Below are positions 51,401-58,742 of a stretch of 64,000 nucleotides of DNA, piece by piece. The number at the start of each line of letters is the position of its first letter. The first letter of the stretch is position 1. The translations under genes were made by a program, and so were the position numbers. This stretch comes from Acanthopleura granulata. Its lineage: Eukaryota; Mollusca; Polyplacophora; Chitonida; Chitonidae. The DNA lies in contig JABBOT010000023.1 in NCBI GenBank assembly GCA_016165875.1, positions 4,201,469-4,265,468 on the forward strand, given 5' to 3'. The notes below the pieces were generated by a model. The model worked only from the letters and a program-made list of their open reading frames with translations. It ran no database searches and was not told the origin of the DNA.

Positions 51401-53195
51401 GAGCCACGGTTAACAATTTTAACGGTTTTAGACAAGACTTTACTGTTTGCCACAACACTTCCAAAGTCCACTCCTCTGTCAACTTCCAGGCATGGTTGAG
51501 CTGGATATCTGTATATAACAAAAACAGACAGATAACGTCAAAATAGTGTGTACACAATTTTTTTTCAATCATATTTGATTCATTGGGCTCTAGATAAGAG
51601 CAAATGAAGAAAATAAAATTTCTATTTTCTTTTATTTCTTGTTCATGCTATCACACTTTTGTTAATACTTGTAACTAGTGCACTCAACATTATATCACTC
51701 TGGTAGTGCTAATAAGACATACATGTAATAGCCGAGAAACAGTCAAAGTTTGAGGCAAATACCTACTTGTGACAAACTCCTTGACAAAAAGTCATGGGGA
51801 GACAATGTCCATGAACTTATGAACTCTGAAGTATTCTTAGAGATTTATTTGTCCTTTATCCATTAATCATAAAGACTAAAATCACAGACATCATTAAACT
51901 CCAGCATATTACTATACACTACTTTCCTGTTCAAATTGTGTGTAAACAATTATTTTTATAGATTACTGGGTGTAAACCGAAACGCGGGATTTTTAAATAA
52001 TGCACTTAAGGTAAAATGGGTATTACTGATATATCACATGTCCAATACATTTTGACAAGAGAGATATGTTACAGGACCGACTATAAAAAATGTCCCATCT
52101 ATAGCAGTTAAGTACCTATAATGTTTGAAATGAGAAAATTTTCAGCCATGTTCACTTTCTAGAGGGTGATTAAAAATTAACTGAAGTACTGTGAACTAGA
52201 CACATACGCCTGTACAGGAACTTCCACGACATCTCCGTCCACCGTAATGACAAGGCGGTCTTGTGCCTTGGTTGTTTCTGGTGACTCATACTCAACTACA
52301 GCTGGAACACACAGGCCAGGAGCTACTGGATTTTCTGGGTTTTTAACTTTCAGCTTAAACTTCTGTAAACATATATGAAATATTCATGACTTTTTCTTCT
52401 CAAAAATTTCTCTTGCATTACTGATGCCAAAGGATGTGGGTCTAAGGCCAAACAATATGTATGTAACACATAAATGTATATACATGTAGTTACAATTTAT
52501 TTATTTATTTATTTATTTATTTGATTGGTGTTTTACGCCATACTCAAGAATATTTCACTTATACGACGGCATCCAGCATTATGGTGGGAGGAAACCAGGC
52601 ACAGCCCGGGGGAACCCACAACCATCTGCAGGTTGCTGGCAGACCTTCCCACGTACGGACGGAGAGGAAGCCAGCATGAACCGGTCTTGAGCTCACAGCG
52701 ACTGCATTGGTGGAAGGCTTTGGGTCATTGTGCTGCGATAGCACGCTAACCGACTGAGCCACGGAGGCCCCCCTAGTTACAATTCAAATTATGAATTGAC
52801 GATTAACGGTAAAAGTAAGGTAGGTTGGTGAAATATGTGCCTAAAGTTACATGACAAGTTAACTTCAATGTGCCTACTGATCATAAAATTATTACAGATT
52901 ACAATGGTAAAAAAATTACCCCTTAATGATTCAGACTAAAACAATGTCAATAGATGTATACACCTTCAACACCACACAAATGTGAATGTTTCATTTTAGA
53001 AAATCTCATTTATTCATGGAATAACATCTCCGGAAACTAACTTACCTTTGATTTTGGTCCATAGTAACGAATATTTTTGCTGGTTTTGCTAATGTTTTTC
53101 ACAGTGACATGTACTTGGTAAAGAGTATTCGGTGCTGTGTCACAAAAATCAACGACAGATGGGGTGATGCGAATTCCGGCAGTGTCGCCATCCAT
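6571..53195 (-). CDS. CFAP47: CFAP47, complete, 60 coding exons
   Basis: Cilia- and flagella-associated protein 47, an axonemal protein of motile cilia and sperm flagella, built of many ASH/MSP-type beta-sandwich repeats with one calponin-homology domain mid-protein. The start ATG at 53195 follows two in-frame TAA codons; the stop is at 6571. Exons, 5' to 3': 53046-53195, 52208-52362, 51301-51508, 50893-50939, 50290-50521, 49521-49690, 48969-49114, 48150-48410, 47169-47327, 46456-46675, 45904-46056, 45429-45532, 44724-44806, 43870-43966, 42972-43075, 42038-42150, 41487-41620, 40635-40745, 39887-40017, 39002-39124, 38259-38468, 37622-37690, 37297-37378, 36677-36774, 35100-35378, 33148-33337, 32559-32757, 32072-32163, 31535-31664, 31024-31123, 30592-30757, 30133-30379, 29400-29624, 28478-28688, 27648-27843, 26815-26912, 25845-25961, 25139-25273, 24204-24467, 22467-22749, 22000-22251, 20903-21042, 20373-20489, 19540-19672, 18809-19014, 18232-18375, 17828-17946, 17184-17238, 16211-16359, 15612-15756, 15024-15199, 14380-14487, 13361-13577, 12636-12792, 11765-11996, 11257-11531, 10447-10618, 9186-9347, 7500-7668, 6571-6789. 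All phases agree: 9,639 nt, 3,212 residues, near the human length. Introns are gt-ag except one gc-ag. Exon edges are hand-read; a few may shift. Confidence 0.93.
7246..7482 (+). mobile_element. tRNA-derived SINE with the shared tail
   Basis: The head is tRNA-like (CCTCGCTCGCTCAGGAGGTTA with an A-box feel, and GAGTTCATGTGTC at the B-box place). The tail reads ATTAATCTGACCACAATCATATAAG, then TTCTTAGGCACAGTGTT and an ATCA-rich end. The tail is a diverged form of the 3' tail of the other SINEs here, but the head differs. It ends about 18 bp before the CFAP47 exon 59 donor. Confidence 0.6.
8857..9060. repeat. Palindromic MITE-like element, arms about 95 bp
   Basis: A near-complete inverted repeat centred near 8962. 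The left end TTTGGCATTTTTTTTATAGT pairs with the right end read on the other strand, TTTTGCGGCATTTTTTTTACAGT. Further pairs are TTAAAA, CAGTGGACT, TTGAAGCATA/CTGAAGCATA and ATTCTTTTTT/ATTCTTTTCT. Nothing is coded. It sits in the CFAP47 intron between exons 58 and 59. Confidence 0.7.
9500..9880. repeat. Opposed copies of a dispersed repeat
   Basis: AATTCTTCAACCTTTTTGC at 9660-9678 is matched in reverse complement, with one mismatch, by GCAAAAAGGTTGAGGAATT at 9851-9869. The left part also carries the motif AAGATCAACAGAACTCTCAG with ATCAGACAAAATGTG. This motif recurs near 39,255 and 48,570 and in reverse near 10,065, 24,600 and 58,475, so the unit belongs to an interspersed family of unknown class. 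Confidence 0.5.
12940..13031. repeat. 22-bp tandem repeat, about four copies
   Basis: Successive units of the form CATGTTAAAACAxGGxGGCC lie in a CFAP47 intron between exons 53 and 54. They are degenerate, with period about 22-23 bp. Confidence 0.7.
13801..14068 (-). mobile_element. tRNA-derived SINE, full length
   Basis: Minus-strand SINE. The right end is the tRNA-like head: GAGCCTCTGTGTCTCAGTTGG then GTTAGCGTGCTA (A box). A DNA-binding-like central part contains GGAAGCCAGCATGAGCTGGAC in reverse sense. The left end is the tail TGGCGTAAAACACCAATCAG with AAATAAAT. Same family as 52,497-52,771. Confidence 0.8.
16725..16812 (-). mobile_element. tRNA-like SINE head fragment
   Basis: On the minus strand it reads GGGGGCCTGGTGGTTAGGGT (A-box-like), then AGATCTGGGATCAATCCC (B-box-like). 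It is a short truncated element without a recognised tail, in the CFAP47 intron between exons 48 and 49. It could also be an old tRNA pseudogene; no functional cloverleaf is claimed. Confidence 0.5.
17664..17731. repeat. 34-bp tandem duplication
   Basis: Two and a partial copy of a unit containing CTTCTGCAAGGGGTGTGATAATCACAC, in a CFAP47 intron. A degenerate copy (GGGGTGTGAATCTAGG) precedes it near 17,628. Confidence 0.7.
21115..21430. repeat. Dispersed repeat, copy A
   Basis: Shares blocks in the same order with 43,435-43,735: GGCAAGCAGACGA, GAGGTGAAAGATAA, GAGGCAGAGTTC/GAGTAGAGTTG, TATTAACTTCCATGTTATT with GACAAT, and a GCCC-ATGTC-GT-TC end. No coding domain. Class unknown, probably a non-autonomous element. 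Confidence 0.55.
24595..24765. repeat. Dispersed repeat copy (GATTCTGAGAG family)
   Basis: Partner of 58,465-58,635 with blocks in the same order, including TTGGAAGGTAGGATG versus TTGGAAGATGGATG. In the CFAP47 intron between exons 38 and 39. Class unknown. Confidence 0.55.
25139..28688 (-). CDS. CFAP47: CFAP47 exons 34-38: calponin-homology region
   Basis: Encodes about residues 1663-1915. The CH domain runs roughly from residue 1770 to 1895. It opens with an amphipathic first helix (ERILLAWLN), continues with a WVVNFDFDLLDGLVLGALL segment that fits the conserved DL-DG-L core of CH domains, and ends with a D-NPINLLMLSYHLY helix. The preceding part (exon 34) is acidic and helical. In CFAP47 of other animals the CH domain also sits mid-protein, which supports the model and the exon order. 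Whether this copy binds microtubules or actin cannot be read from sequence. Confidence 0.85.
28715..28960 (-). mobile_element. tRNA-derived SINE, second head type with shared tail
   Basis: The minus-strand head reads AGGGGAACTGAATGGCTCAGACGGTTATATCATTGGC (tRNA-like A box). The tail TGGCATAAAACATCAATCAAATG matches the tail of the main SINE family here, while head and middle differ. It ends 27 bp before the CFAP47 exon 34 acceptor, so its tail forms part of that intron's 3' end. Confidence 0.65.
28975..29143. repeat. About 64-bp tandem repeat, 2.6 copies
   Basis: Units begin ACTATACT-TAAACAATTT and contain CACTTGTATGTAT, ATTACTGGGGC and CAGTAAACTAAAACAA. Intronic in CFAP47 (between exons 33 and 34). 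Confidence 0.75.
29655..29910. repeat. 54-56-bp tandem repeat, five copies
   Basis: The marker CAACAGAATGCTGG recurs at 29671, 29727, 29781, 29835 and 29889. Each copy also carries TGACACCTCC and a GATAGTCATCA-like block. Short reading frames here, with SNRMLG on plus and HSVGGV on minus, are by-products of the repeat. Located directly upstream (gene sense) of CFAP47 exon 33. Confidence 0.85.
34553..34783 (-). mobile_element. tRNA-derived SINE
   Basis: The minus-strand head GGGCTACGTGACTCAGTTGGTTAG sits at the right end. Conserved body blocks are GGAAGCCAACATGAG, GGTTGCTGGCAGGCC and CATTATGGTGGGCGGAAAC (plus sense), and the tail at the left is diverged. It lies in the CFAP47 intron between exons 25 and 26. 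Confidence 0.75.
35646..36738 (-). repeat. 115-bp tandem array copying an exon end plus splice donor
   Basis: Ten copies of the same motif (plus-strand GTGGGC) lie at 35648, 35761, 35876, 35991, 36106, 36221, 36336, 36451, 36566 and 36681. Spacing is exactly 115 bp, except 113 bp for the first. On the gene strand each unit is about 58 bp of exon 24 (through its terminal GAG), a gt donor, and about 55 bp of intron. Copies differ at only a few sites, so the array is recent or homogenised. Donors are gtgagg in most copies and gttgag in two (upstream of 35761 and 35991). The exon-like and intron-like halves are equally conserved. Confidence 0.95.
36677..36774 (-). CDS. CFAP47: CFAP47 exon 24, parent of the 115-bp array
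   Basis: Encodes about residues 1088-1120. The acceptor is ttcacag before AGGATTAC and the donor GAG|gtgagg at 36676-36675. Its last 58-62 bp plus about 55 bp of the following intron are the unit that has been copied nine more times downstream. Splicing at this first donor joins phase 0 to phase 0 of exon 25 (35100-35378) and gives family-like sequence across the join (FMPTE then VAAYDFV). Use of more distal donors would break the frame. Confidence 0.85.
37998..38088 (-). mobile_element. SINE fragment (5' head only)
   Basis: Plus-sense blocks GAACTCACAGCGACCGCATT, GGGAGGCTTGCAGGTCATT and GCGTGCTAACCGACTGAGCC correspond to the tRNA head of the main SINE family. The body and tail are missing. 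Confidence 0.7.
43435..43735. repeat. Dispersed repeat, copy B
   Basis: Same ordered blocks as 21,115-21,430 (GGCAAGCAGACGATGAG, GCGAAAGATAA, TATTAACTTCCACGTTATT then CAGACAATCTG). In the CFAP47 intron between exons 14 and 15. Confidence 0.55.
45429..46675 (-). CDS. CFAP47: CFAP47 exons 10-12: charged linker
   Basis: Encodes about residues 510-668. Unlike the flanking beta-sandwich modules it is hydrophilic, rich in Ser/His (HDHKSSHSGGDED) and then Lys/Glu/Arg (DKEEKEKKSHR, RQMLRNMRQ), and probably forms helix or disorder. The intron between exons 11 and 12 begins with GC rather than GT: donor at 45903-45902, exon end ACAG followed by gcaagt. Only this donor keeps the frame. The neighbouring exons resume normal CFAP47 sequence. 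Confidence 0.8.
47169..53195 (-). CDS. CFAP47: CFAP47 exons 1-9: N-terminal ASH/MSP-like repeats
   Basis: Encodes about residues 1-509. The start region reads as an immunoglobulin-like ASH module (an ITPSVVDF entry, then a YQVHVTVKN strand). A second module opens with VDFGSVVANSKV, whose strand pattern with NRGSKPGEF is the usual signature of these repeats in HYDIN, CFAP47 and related axonemal proteins. Later modules start at QFGPTYYG and YDFGECPVGE. This part lies next to the divergent DNAJB13 promoter, so it is transcribed first. Known role of the family: axonemal scaffold, with loss giving abnormal sperm flagella in mammals. Confidence 0.85.
47760..47945 (-). mobile_element. Diverged SINE fragment
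   Basis: Plus-sense blocks TTTATACGACG, GTTATGGTGGGAAG, GCACAGCCCGGGGCAAACCC, GGGTTGCTGGGAGACC and AGAGAGGAAG follow the order of the main SINE. The head is lost or very diverged. Confidence 0.65.
49130..49440. repeat. Relative of the 3.5-kb foldback element
   Basis: Contains AACAAATGTGTTCAACCTG, TTTTAATCATAG and TTCATAAATATTATT in the same order as the loop region of the element at 3461-4026 (CTAACAAATTCAACCTG, TTTTGATCATG, TTCATAAATATTATT). Inverted arms are not obvious here, so it may be a half copy. Confidence 0.45.
50049..50140 (-). mobile_element. SINE tail fragment
   Basis: Plus-sense TTTATTTGATTTGTGTTTCATGCC, CTCAAGAATACTTCATTTATACGATGGCGAC. This is only the tail of the main SINE family, truncated. 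Confidence 0.65.
52497..52771 (-). mobile_element. tRNA-derived SINE, full length
   Basis: The best preserved copy in the window. Minus-strand head GGGGCCTCCGTGGCTCAGTCGG then TTAGCGTGCTAT; B-box-like GAGCTCAAGACC; body GGCTTCCTCTCCGTCCGTACG; tail TATGGCGTAAAACACCAATCAA and a run of AAAT repeats (52,497-52,523). In CFAP47 intron 1. SINEs of this layout are transcribed by RNA polymerase III and moved by partner LINEs; no LINE protein is seen here. Confidence 0.88.
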
Positions 53196-53320
53196 TTTCA
53201 GTTATTAAAGTGAGTATGATCATCTGTGAGAAATCATTGCGAACTAAAGTTACCAGCGAACTGTCATTTTGACATGTTCAATCGCGTTTCTCACGACCAC
53301 AGCCATATTGTTTGGTGGTT

Positions 53321-53333
53321 GTTGCGCGCAATA
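53321..53333. promoter_or_regulatory. X-box-like site, CFAP47 side
   Basis: GTTGCGCGCAATA: a near-palindromic pair of half-sites (GTTGC, GCAAT) with a 2-bp spacer, as in RFX X-boxes. It lies about 126 bp upstream of the CFAP47 start codon. One half departs from consensus. Confidence 0.45.
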
Positions 53334-53545
53334 AGTCTTCATGATTCATAGCCGCGATGTAGCATTCACTGCAAGACTTTTTAGGATAGTCTTTGTGAGA
53401 AGTTGTAAAAAAATATCAAATTCTTTCCAAATATGCAACAAATGCCTGTTATTATAATACATGTTACGTAAAAACATAAATGCAGGCTGTACGAATTTTA
53501 CGAATTGATGGTTAATTTGTAAGTTTCGACAGCTTTGCAGATCCT

Positions 53546-53560
53546 GGTTACCTAGCAATC
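53546..53560. promoter_or_regulatory. X-box-like site, DNAJB13 side
   Basis: GGTTACCTAGCAATC fits the RFX X-box pattern (GTTACC, 2-bp spacer, GCAAYC). It lies about 93 bp upstream of the DNAJB13 start codon, within the usual range for ciliary X-boxes. Confidence 0.6.
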
Positions 53561-53652
53561 CGCCATTAAACTTCAACAACACATCGGAAACTGTAAATAA
53601 ATACAAAACTGGCAGTTTCTGTCGAGTGTGTGAAGTTTAAACAGTTATCATT

Positions 53653-56600
53653 ATGGGGGTTGACTACTACAATATATTAGGGCTGACACGCAGTGCCGCT
53701 AGTGGAGATATTAAGAAAAAGTAAGTCTATTTCATCAAAATAATCGCCGCATTCTCCAAGTAGAATATTCCCATTCGTCGATTATTGAGTGTATTTCTTA
53801 ATGGTGTTTTAAGACATTTTGATACACAGAAATGCCGCGCATAATGTTCATCCATGTAGTAGTAAAACGTTTCAACAATAGCAACAATTTACAGAACCTG
53901 AATGAATAACAGTTTAATGATGTTCAGTCCAAAATCATGGGTAAGTAATCAACCCCGGCAAGTGTCAGTAGCTGCAGGGTTTAATTATGGTTGCAGCCAT
54001 AAATCAAAAAGGAACTCATTGTGCAGTACAAATGTTAGTTAATGAATTGAATATCTGACTGCATTAAATTGTTTGCATTTTTTTCAGTTATCGAAAACTT
54101 GCCTTGAAATATCACCCAGAGAAAAACCCTAACGACCAAGCAGCATATGATAAGTTCAAGCAGCTGGCAGAAGCATACGATGTCCTCAGTGACTGTAAGT
54201 AGTCATCAAGAGATGTGGTTCATTCAGAATTAATTTTACCAAAAAGAACAAGGTTATTTATAATAAATATGTATGCCATATGAAATAAAGAAGTAGTAAC
54301 ATGTTTGAATGTGAACATATGAGAAGGAAATAAATTTAAGAAACAAATCACCTGATACATTTAGACGAAAATCCTTTTAAGTGACTTTTTTGTTGCAGTA
54401 AGGAAAAGAGCTGTGTATGATCAGTTTGGAGAAGAAGGTTTAAAAAATGGGGTCCCAGAGGGCAGTGGAGAGTCAGGAGCCTGGACCAAAGGCTACACAT
54501 TTCATGGCAACCCTGACAAGGTCTTCCGAGATTTCTTTGGTGGAGATAACCCATTCCAAGGTATAATTGCTTAACTGCTTTTCAGAGATTTCAGATAATA
54601 CATTAAGAGTAAAGAGTGTAGAATGGATTATAGGAAAATATTCTCCATCCCACCCAGAAACCTGCGCTTATGATTTTCTAATCTTTAGTGAAATATCCTG
54701 GATGATGGTGATAAAAACATTTTTACAAGTGTAATTTGTCTTGCTTTACACACACTAAAGCCGTTCATCGAACAACTTCCATCCAAAGAGTTTTAAACTT
54801 GAAGACAGTCACCCTTTCCAAACACAGTTGTGTACAATAATTCCATTCATACAAAGGATGTTTGCATGAACATTTCATTGCAGAGTGATCACCTCTCTGA
54901 AAATCAGATGTTGTGACTCTCTTTGCTGCTACATCTCACTTTGTCAATTTATTTTTGATAAGGATTCAGCAGGTCATGTCTGAATAAGTTCTTTGATTTT
55001 ACAGTAAATCATATATTGTTGTGGAATCCAGTGAAGGCTGGTACACTTTAATTAAATTAATGGTGTCAGGCTGTACTCTTCACCTATTTGTAAACCACTG
55101 CTTACAGCTTCTAATCAAGTCTTTCAGCACTTGATAAACCCATTATGTACTCGATGATCTTTGTCTTGATATGGCATTAAATATTTATCATTGCAGTATG
55201 TGGTCACTAAAGGGTTAGATAAGTACATTGTAAGCCACCAGATGTCTCGCACTAAATTATTAACAACCTCGGATTCCCTTCCATCTTATAAAGGATCTTG
55301 TATCGTTACTAAGAACGCTGTTGATCTTATCAGCTCCTTCCTGGTGATATAGCAGAAGGTGCATAGCTCTCTACTGTTGAATACCAATGTAGGCATCATT
55401 CACATTATATACTGTTTTTCATAAAAGAACAGAACTGTTTGAGTGAATATTGAAGTCTTTAACATGTCATCAGATATTTATTGTTTTTTGGTGTAAACTT
55501 AATAACCAGAAAATCATCCCTATGAGTATTGCAGAGTCATGACAGTGGACCAAAGTCTTAACAATCTGTGCACCATGCAACAGACACTTGTTTTCTTGGC
55601 AGGACTGTATTCTCTATAACAGGATTACACACATGTGTTGTGGTGATGTTTTTGCAGAATTCTATGACCGCGTGGACGGTGACCTGAGTATGGGGTTTGG
55701 AGGGCTGGCAGGCAGGGGCAGGAAGAAGCAGGATCCACCCATAGAGAGAGATTTGGCTCTGTCCCTGGAAGAAGTTTATCATGGCTGTACCAAAAAGATG
55801 AAAATTTCTCGCAGGGTAAGAAGTTATAATGCTGTTAAAGTTACCTGTCAGACAGGCTGTCCAGAAATGGGAAACTTATTACTCAGGTCTACTTGCTATA
55901 TACTTTTACATGTTAATGATTTCCTTCACCTTTTGAACACATGTACTACTGTGAAATACTAGTACATCAGACAGGTATTGCCTATTGATTTTCAAAAGAG
56001 GTTACATTAAAATTAAAATCTTATTACCATGAATTTCAGGTTATGAATGATGATGGTCACACATCGAGTATCAGGGACAAAATTCTAACAATAACAGTGA
56101 AGAAGGGGTGGAAGCCTGGAACAAAAATAACATTCCCACAGGAGGGTGATCAGGGACCAAATAACGTACCAGGTTAGTGAGTTTTGCTGTAATTAATATA
56201 TGGTGTCAGAATTTACTTTTGTAACTGATCACTCCCATACTCAAAACATATTGGGCACATCCTAGCTGGTGATTGTTATCTATAAAAGATTGTATTGTTT
56301 ATTTCCTTTTCCATTTCAGCTTTGTGGTTCAGAAGGCTGATGTGAAAGATGGTATTCGTTCAAACTAGATAGTTTGGGTTATCATACTTCAGTCGTATGT
56401 GATCATATGTACATGTAGTGAAATAGGAAAATTACCTGCCTGTATAGTCTCTGTTTAGTTTTGCTAGAGGACCAGAAGTGATAATTCAAAAGCTCTGCAG
56501 CATTACAGGGGACAATGATATGTCGTTACACATCTTAGAACTAGCTTGTGAGAAGCGATTACGCCCAATGTCAACAAACAGCTCCTTGAGCATTTTCTGC

Positions 56601-57494
56601 AATACAGCAAATGTGGTGTTAGTAATAATTTACATTTTCTATTCACAGCCGACATCGTGTTTATTGTGAAAGATAAGTCACACCCAAATTTTCGGAGAGA
56701 GGGCACCACTTTGATCTACACAGCCGACGTTCCCCTAGGCAAGGCTCTGACTGGCTGTACTGTAGACATTCACACCTTGGATGACAGAACACTTCACATT
56801 CCCATTAACGATATCGTCAAGTAGGTGACATCAGTTCTACTTACTCTGCCGAATCACTTTGTAATGTAAACATGTTCTGAAATACTTACTGGCTGCATTA
56901 TTTTAGTTGCATTCAAATGTACCACTCCATTACCTATTTGATTGATTGGTGCTCCATAATGTTTCACTTACATGATGGGGGTCAGATTTATGGGTGAACA
57001 GAGTTGGAGTGCCAGGATTAAACCACTGACCTTTGCCAGGCACCTGACAGACCTCCTTAATTCTGCAACTCAAACTGCAAGAGCTAGATTTAAACATGCC
57101 TGGTAGTCACAGAGATCCAGTATCTGGTCTATACTTTCTGATTCTTCAGTAATTTTGTACATAAATTATTACGTAATCAGGCTTCTGAAAATTGACCTGG
57201 AATTTGATCCACAAAACTGTCATAGATTAAGTTGATTTCCCTACCAAATACTTTTGTTCAGTTTGTATAAAGTAAGCTACTCTTTATTCTATCAACTACG
57301 ACCGACAGTGTTAAAAAACTTCTTTTCTCTATCATTTCAGGCCAGGTTATGTTAAGGTTGTTCCTGGAGAAGGTATGCCCATATCAACAAATCCAGCTGA
57401 AAAAGGAGACTTGATCATCGAGTTCAACATCATGTTCCCAACGACGTTATCCCCAGAGAGGAAAGAAGTCGTACGAAGTGCCCTTTTGCATTAA
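53653..57494 (+). CDS. DNAJB13: DNAJB13, complete, seven exons
   Basis: DnaJ homolog subfamily B member 13, a type-II J-protein of the axonemal radial spoke; in humans its loss causes primary ciliary dyskinesia and sperm defects. Exons: 53653-53720, 54088-54194, 54399-54560, 55658-55815, 56040-56172, 56649-56820, 57341-57494. All introns are gt-ag and phases agree: 954 nt, 317 residues (human 316). An in-frame TAA lies upstream of the ATG. The J domain covers about residues 1-70 (DYYNILG, then helix [10 protein letters not shown]), followed by a short Gly-containing linker ([15 protein letters not shown]). The C-terminal peptide-binding domain runs from about 135 ([14 protein letters not shown]) to the end, with conserved [14 protein letters not shown] and VVPGEGMP. 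The catalytic HPD of the J domain is HPE (residues 32-34), as expected for this atypical family. Divergent from CFAP47. Confidence 0.96.
56938..57120 (-). mobile_element. Probable diverged SINE in DNAJB13 intron 6
   Basis: The plus-sense start TTTGATTGATTGGTG with TGTTTCACTTACATGATGG resembles the shared SINE tail, and the later CAGGCACCTGACAGACCTCC resembles the body. The head is not clear. Low-confidence relative of the shared-tail family. Confidence 0.4.
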
Positions 57495-57764
57495 ACCAGT
57501 GAAGCTTGCAGATTGACAGTAGCATGAGAGAACCATTCACTTTTTAATATGCCATTAATATTCCACGTCATGACTCAAGTGAAATTTTTATTCCGTCATG
57601 TATAAATCAACACTTTTAGAAGAAATGCTGTTAAAGTCTTTACCAACTTTTTAAAAAATGTTAATGTAAATCTTTAAACTCTTAAAATTTTACATCATCG
57701 CTTTGGAAGTGTTACTTTATACAAGTGGAGAAGTGTCCCGTACTGTTTCATACTTATGTTTGTA

Positions 57765-57770
57765 AATAAA
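57765..57770 (+). terminator. Polyadenylation signal, DNAJB13
   Basis: AATAAA 271 bp after the DNAJB13 stop codon, preceded by a GT/T-rich stretch. This gives a short 3' UTR of about 290 bp. Confidence 0.7.
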
Positions 57771-58040
57771 AATAACTTTAAAGTATACATATGAACAGCC
57801 TGACTTTTGAGTTGAATTCCTCAGCCTTTGTCAGAATAAAAAACATTATCCATCCATATGAAGCAAACAAGATAACGCCAAGCCAAGATCCCACCTCGTT
57901 TTTATACAAAGGCTGGGATATGAGCAAACTAATTTGTGTATGACGCAGTGAACAAAATACATGCATAACACAGATGCCAAAGTTCCCCGTTTTTGAAGTC
58001 TTATGCTGTGTTGAAGGCTACAAGCCGAGGATAAAACTGA

Positions 58041-58290
58041 TTTGATTTATTTATATATCTGATTCATGTTTTACACCAAATATTTCATTTATACGACTGC
58101 GGCCTTATGGTGGAAGGAAACTGGTCAGAGCCCGGGGGAAACCCATGGCCGTCCGCAGGTGGCTGGGAGACTTTCACCATACAGCCAGAGCGGAAGCCAG
58201 GACGGGCTAAACTTGAACTCAATGACTGCTTTAGTGAGAGGCAACTGGGTCATTGCACTGCACTTGCACACTAACCAACTGACCATCTGA
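58041..58290 (-). mobile_element. tRNA-derived SINE
   Basis: Plus-sense order: TTTATTTATATATCTGATTC tail, TTTATACGACTGCGGCC, GCCCGGGGGAAACCCATGGCC, GGAAGCCAGGACGGGC, then ACACTAACCAACTGACC head. Moderately diverged and full length. Confidence 0.75.
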
Positions 58291-58464
58291 TTGATGTTTG
58301 AAGCTATTCACATTGAGAAGGGGGAAAATTGCATTATATAAACAATGTCTTGATGGGCTAGTCACCTTCAAAGAAACGCCTTTACCTGGTTCTGGCAGCA
58401 AGGGCTGCTGCCACAAAAAGTATAACATGAAAGGAACTAACATTTCACCCATCACTTGCGCATT

Positions 58465-58635
58465 TTGCGGGATTCTGAGAGTTTCATTGATCGTATAAAA
58501 ATGTTTTGTGACTTATTTGGAAGATGGATGATCTTTTACTGGAAAACTGTATGTTTTAGAATCAGAGCTAATATTTTCTGACATTTATTAACCTCTAAAA
58601 CAGCACTTTGGGGGCAAAATTTTAGGCAGTTCACC
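58465..58635. repeat. Dispersed repeat copy (GATTCTGAGAG family)
   Basis: GATTCTGAGAGTTTCATTGATC and GCACTTTGGGGGCAAAATTTTAGG match GATTCTGACAGTTCTATTGATC and GCACTTTTTGGTGGCAAAATTTTAGG near 24,595-24,745. Other partial copies lie near 10,060 and, reversed, near 28,030. Not coding. Confidence 0.55.
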
Positions 58636-58742
58636 AAAATTCCGAAGGTCCAGTAGCTCTGAGCAAGGACTGCTAATCCACATCACCAAGTCTGAAACAA
58701 CAGTGCTGTGATACAGCAGTGCCTATATACAACTGCATGGAG

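Larger units (their letters stand above)
53196..53652. promoter_or_regulatory. Divergent promoter of CFAP47 and DNAJB13
   Basis: 457 bp separate the two start codons of oppositely transcribed ciliary genes, so the interval must contain both 5' UTRs and both promoters. Two X-box-like sites (RFX) are present, at 53321-53333 and 53546-53560, plus a TTGTTTGG block near 53309-53316 that resembles a forkhead (FOXJ1-type) core. No TATA box is evident. Co-regulation is inferred. Confidence 0.75.
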
